Source: DASVHF01 sp036382695 (GTDB lineage Bacteria; Patescibacteriota; Microgenomatia; Woykebacterales; RBG-16-39-9b). Taken from it: DNA of 16,007 bases. The position numbers and the translations under genes were made by a program. The notes beneath the pieces were generated by a model. That model had not been told where the DNA came from, did not search any database, and saw nothing but the letters and a program-made list of their open reading frames with translations. The DNA lies in contig DASVHF010000074.1 of the NCBI GenBank assembly GCA_036382695.1, forward strand, positions 1 through 16,007, given 5' to 3'. Below, in pieces: positions 13,470-16,007 of the stretch. Every line of letters starts with the position of its first letter. Within the stretch, counting starts at the first letter, position 1.

Positions 13470-14228
13470 GTGAAAGTAACCATCGTTCTCCCTACATATA
13501 AAGAGCGAGAAAATGTTGTTCGCCTCATTCCGGAACTATTCGAACAATTTAAAAATGCACGCAGACATCACTTTGAAATTTTAGTTGTTGATGATGAAAG
13601 CCCCGATCGAACAGCCGAGGCGGTGAAAGAGTTAGCAAAAAAGTTGCCTGGTATTCATTTACTAACCGGGAAAAAACAAGGTCTTGGTGCAGCGTATATT
13701 CGCGGTTTTAAATACGCGATTAACAAGTTAAAAGCCGACGTCTTAGTTGAGATGGATGCTGATTTTTCTCATCTGCCACAAGATGTTCCCAGGTTGATAG
13801 AACAAATTGAAAAGGGGGCTGATTTTGTTATTGGTAGTCGTTATATCCGTGGGGGTAAAGTGCCAGAGGACTGGAATTTCTTCCGGAGAGCAAATAGCCG
13901 TTGGGGTAATCGCTTTGCTAGGTATTTAGCTGGGATTGATGATGTCCGTGATTGTACCAGCGGTTTTCGGGCTATTAAGCGCGAAGTGTTGGATAAAATT
14001 AACTTGGATAAACTCAAAGTTCGTGGTTATTCTTTTCAAATGAATCTGCTGTACAAAGCTTTTGTAAACGGTGCAAAGATCAAAGAAATACCAATTGATT
14101 TTCAAGAAAGAACTTGGGGTCACACGAAGCTGGGACCAAGCGACATCTTAGAATTTATGTGGAATAGTGTAAAGCTAAGAATGGAAAAAGGTTTTACTGA
14201 TTCCATTAGAAAAAAACCTTTTAATTAA
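13470..14228 (+). CDS. Polyprenol-phosphate mannose/glucose synthase-like glycosyltransferase (GT2)
   Basis: Soluble 252-residue GT-A enzyme of the DPM1 type, expected to load a hexose from GDP- or UDP-sugar onto polyprenyl phosphate at the cytosolic membrane face. Motifs: VLPTYKERENV (6-16), VVDDESPDRT (39-48), GLGAAYIRGF (71-80), metal-binding MDADFSHLP (95-103), IGSRYIRGGKVPEDW (121-135), DCTSGFRAI (161-169), RGYSFQMNLL (185-194) and the closing FQERTWGHTKLG (211-222), where DPM-type enzymes have F-x-x-R-x-x-G-x-S/T-K. No membrane helix follows, unlike the GT2-GtrA protein at 7846-9063, so a separate flippase would be needed. The start is the GTG 7 nt after a strong -10, with no SD; the product then begins MKVTIVLPTYKE as is usual. 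The epimerase gene follows after 2 nt, forming an operon. Confidence 0.9.
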   Translation: MKVTIVLPTYKERENVVRLIPELFEQFKNARRHHFEILVVDDESPDRTAEAVKELAKKLPGIHLLTGKKQGLGAAYIRGFKYAINKLKADVLVEMDADFSHLPQDVPRLIEQIEKGADFVIGSRYIRGGKVPEDWNFFRRANSRWGNRFARYLAGIDDVRDCTSGFRAIKREVLDKINLDKLKVRGYSFQMNLLYKAFVNGAKIKEIPIDFQERTWGHTKLGPSDILEFMWNSVKLRMEKGFTDSIRKKPFN

Positions 14229-14230
14229 TC

Positions 14231-15148
14231 ATGAAGGTTCTTGTAACGGGTGGGGCCGGCTTCATCGGTTCTCACGTAACAACACAATTGATAGAAAAAG
14301 GCCACGATGTAGTTGTTTACGATAATTTAAGCCGTGGGTTCAAAAAATTAATTGATCCACGGTCCGTTTTTATAAAAGGATCGCTGTCAGAGAAAGATAA
14401 GCTAATTAAAGCTTTAGAAAAAGTTGATGCGGTGGTTCATATGGCGGCCTTCATCGTTGTGCCAGAGAGTGTGGAGAAACCAGATTTTTACTGGGAAAAT
14501 AACGTAGTTGGCACAAAAAGGTTGCTTGAGTCTATGCGTGAGGCTAACGTTGGGAAAATTATTTTTTCTTCATCGGCTACTGTTTACGGTGATCCTGACA
14601 AGCTGCCTTTGACTGAAAGATCGCCTATTAAAAAGGCTGCTAACCCCTATGGTCAAACAAAGATCGAGATGGAAGAACTAATCAAGAAAGCACATGATGC
14701 CCATGGTTTATCAGCAGTTATTTTGCGTTATTTCAATCCTTATGGACCGAACGAGCTGCACAAACCAGAGACCCACGCTATTCCTAATTTTATCAAGGCG
14801 ATTTTAGACCACGAACCAGTCCCACTTTTTTGGAAGGGTGAACAAATCCGCGATTTTATTTACGTAGAGGATCTAGCTAATGCTCATATAGCGCCGTTAG
14901 ATCTAAACGGATTTCATGTTTTCAATGTGGGAGCTGGTGAGGGCACAAAGGTTGTCGATATTGTGAAAAAAATCTTTGAAATTGTTGGTTACCAGGTACC
15001 CATCGAAGATTTGGGAGAGCGGGCCGGTGACGTACCAGCAAATTACACCTCAGTCAGCAAAATTAAAGATGAACTTGGTTGGAAGGCGGAAGTTTCTTTG
15101 GAAAAGGGGTTAAGAAGAACAATAGAATTCTTTAAAAATCTGAAATGA
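14231..15148 (+). CDS. NAD-dependent epimerase/dehydratase, UDP-glucose 4-epimerase-like
   Basis: Extended short-chain dehydrogenase of 305 residues acting on a nucleotide sugar. The NAD-binding loop is TGGAGFIG (6-13); Asp31 of YDNLSRG binds the NAD ribose. HMAA (70-73), the active-site segment SSSATVYG (113-120, catalytic Ser115) and the NPYGQTK motif with Tyr140 and Lys144 are all in place. RYFNPYGP (166-173) and IRDFIYVEDLANAH (about 206-219) are typical of GalE-like epimerases. It is about 30 residues shorter than E. coli GalE and could equally act on UDP-GlcNAc or UDP-glucuronate. It lies 2 nt after the prenol-sugar synthase gene without an SD and likely supplies its sugar donor or that of a later glycosylation step. 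Confidence 0.88.
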   Translation: MKVLVTGGAGFIGSHVTTQLIEKGHDVVVYDNLSRGFKKLIDPRSVFIKGSLSEKDKLIKALEKVDAVVHMAAFIVVPESVEKPDFYWENNVVGTKRLLESMREANVGKIIFSSSATVYGDPDKLPLTERSPIKKAANPYGQTKIEMEELIKKAHDAHGLSAVILRYFNPYGPNELHKPETHAIPNFIKAILDHEPVPLFWKGEQIRDFIYVEDLANAHIAPLDLNGFHVFNVGAGEGTKVVDIVKKIFEIVGYQVPIEDLGERAGDVPANYTSVSKIKDELGWKAEVSLEKGLRRTIEFFKNLK

Positions 15149-15280
15149 TTTCTCACCTCTTTTGTTTGCCGAAAAGAGATAGGTTGCTTTGCATTCTGCG
15201 GCCACTTCGTGTATGAAAGTAAGAAAAAGCCAGCCGATGCTCCGGTATCTAAGTATAGTATGCTTGTTTAGTTGCTTGAC

Positions 15281-15309
15281 TTGATAAAGAGCCGACCGTT
15301 TGTTAGAAT
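15281..15309 (+). promoter_or_regulatory. Predicted promoter of yvcK
   Basis: TTGATA (15281-15286, 5/6) and TAGAAT (15304-15309, 5/6) are 17 bp apart, giving a leader of about 22 nt. A weaker pair nearer the gene, TTGTTA (15300-15305) and TATCAA (15323-15328), also has 17-bp spacing and would place the -10 nine bases before the ATG. Confidence 0.55.
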
Positions 15310-15337
15310 GGTTTTGTTCAGTTATCAAAATTTCTCT

Positions 15338-16007
15338 ATGAAACGATCAAGCAAGCAAAATAACAACCACAGCGAGCCAAAAATAGTTGTTTTCGGTGGT
15401 GGTACTGGTATATTTAATCTTCTCCGAGGGTTGAAGCGCTATACTTCAAATATAGTTGCTATCGTGACAATGATGGATTCGGGTGGGTCCTCAGGGCGAT
15501 TGCGTGATGAATTTGGCCATCTTCCGCCTGGTGATGTACGCCAAGCGCTAGTTGCCCTTTCTCCAGACGATCGTGCTTCTTTGACATTGAGGCAGCTTTT
15601 TAATTACCGCTTTTCAAAGGGTGAGGGTTTGGAGGGGCATTCTTTTGGCAACCTATTTTTGACTGCTTTGACTGATATAACTGGAGGTGCTGATAAAGCA
15701 ATAGCTGAAGCCGGTGGTGTGCTTGGTATCCGTGGAAGAGTTTACCCAGTTACTTTAACTAATTCAAATTTGGTCGCCAGGCTTGAGGATGGTAGCGAAA
15801 TTGTGGGGGAGACTAATATTGACATGAGGAAGGAAAGGCCAGATGTAAAAATCGACTATGTCTACCTTGACCCTAAAGCTTATGCATATCCTGAGGTTCT
15901 AAAAGAGATTGAAACAGCTGATGTTATTGTATTAGGACCCGGGGATTTATACACGAGTGTTATCCCAAACCTTTTAGTAGACGGTGTGACCGACTCAATC
16001 AACTATT
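15338..16007 (+). CDS. yvcK: YvcK/CofD-like gluconeogenesis factor family protein, 3' end missing
   Basis: The first 223 codons are in the window and the frame is still open at the right edge. After a polar 13-residue start come VVFGGGTGIFNLLRGLK (17-33), VTMMDSGGSSGRLRDEFG (43-60), LPPGDVRQAL (62-71), LFNYRFSKGEGLEGHSFGNL (87-106), GETNID (157-162) and VLGPGDLYTSVIPNLLV (198-214). These are the hallmark blocks of YvcK (CofD-like Rossmann fold), a UDP-sugar-binding protein needed for normal cell-wall growth on gluconeogenic carbon sources in Bacillus. Most bacterial members read DDGGSSG where this has DSGGSSG. The ATG at 15338 has no SD. It lies downstream of the epimerase gene with its own promoter. 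Confidence 0.93.
   Translation, partial: MKRSSKQNNNHSEPKIVVFGGGTGIFNLLRGLKRYTSNIVAIVTMMDSGGSSGRLRDEFGHLPPGDVRQALVALSPDDRASLTLRQLFNYRFSKGEGLEGHSFGNLFLTALTDITGGADKAIAEAGGVLGIRGRVYPVTLTNSNLVARLEDGSEIVGETNIDMRKERPDVKIDYVYLDPKAYAYPEVLKEIETADVIVLGPGDLYTSVIPNLLVDGVTDSINY

Noticed and set aside
15157..15178. Hairpin CTCTTTT / AAAAGAG after the epimerase gene
   Set aside because: A perfect 7-bp stem but AT-rich and with no T-run after it, so it is not convincing as a terminator.
15213..15284. 23-codon ORF starting MKVRKSQPM with a short hydrophobic end
   Set aside because: No SD or nearby -10, very short, and its end overlaps the -35 of the yvcK promoter; probably chance.

Overview
This window looks like part of a small-genome bacterium of the Candidate Phyla Radiation (Patescibacteria), possibly from the Microgenomates side. 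The reasons are the archaeal-type UMP kinase, a type I (archaeal-style) polyprenyl diphosphate synthase, lamin-tail-domain surface protein, SecA with an extra segment ahead of its ADITYGTN motif, a YvcK with DSGGSSG in place of DDGGSSG, AT-rich sequence, very short intergenic gaps, and start codons mostly without Shine-Dalgarno sequences. The lineage call is inference. UGA is used as a stop (351-1478, 1908-3095, 4845-5996, 14231-15148 end in TGA) and a UGA-type release factor is present, so this is not one of the UGA-recoded CPR groups.

Layout. 1-243 (-): 5' end of an archaeal-type UMP kinase. 351-1478 (+): polyprenyl diphosphate synthase, whose end overlaps the end of tsaE (-). tsaE (1465-1911) and the upstream secreted lamin-tail-domain gene (1908-3095) form a minus-strand pair with an ATGA overlap. 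3257-5996 (+): ftsE-ftsX-M23 peptidase, the classical FtsEX system driving a coiled-coil peptidoglycan hydrolase. It converges on prfB (6011-7093, -). 7272-10406 (-) holds three genes: a small four-helix membrane protein with a strong, hairpin-buried SD; a GT2-GtrA fusion; and an unrecognised protein with an HEFEH zinc-protease motif. secA follows (10534-13239, -). A 230-bp divergent spacer with repeats, two plus-strand promoters and a terminator separates it from a polyprenol-phosphate-sugar-synthase-like GT2 plus an NAD-dependent sugar epimerase (13470-15148, +). The window ends inside yvcK (15338 onward).

How it fits together. The genes serve the cell envelope (prenyl carrier, sugar-phosphate-prenol synthesis, flippase-like GtrA, sugar epimerase, FtsEX-hydrolase, SecA, YvcK) and translation (tsaE, prfB). 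secA, prfB, ftsE, ftsX and a peptidase are neighbours in many bacteria; here the same set is present but the ftsEX block is inverted relative to secA/prfB and three accessory genes sit between secA and prfB.

Most notable: (i) the M23 domain carries its two motif blocks in swapped order, as in a circular permutation; (ii) at least five transcription units have a good -10 box only 7-10 nt before the start codon, implying leaderless mRNAs, in contrast to one gene with a perfect SD held in a GAAA-loop hairpin; (iii) a promoter-hairpin-terminator unit with a possible 25-codon leader ORF lies directly before the 13470 glycosyltransferase; (iv) a low-complexity repeat is inserted in-frame in tsaE; (v) an HExxH protein of unknown family. 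No tRNA, rRNA, CRISPR or insertion sequence was seen, and there is no gene-free stretch over 300 bases.
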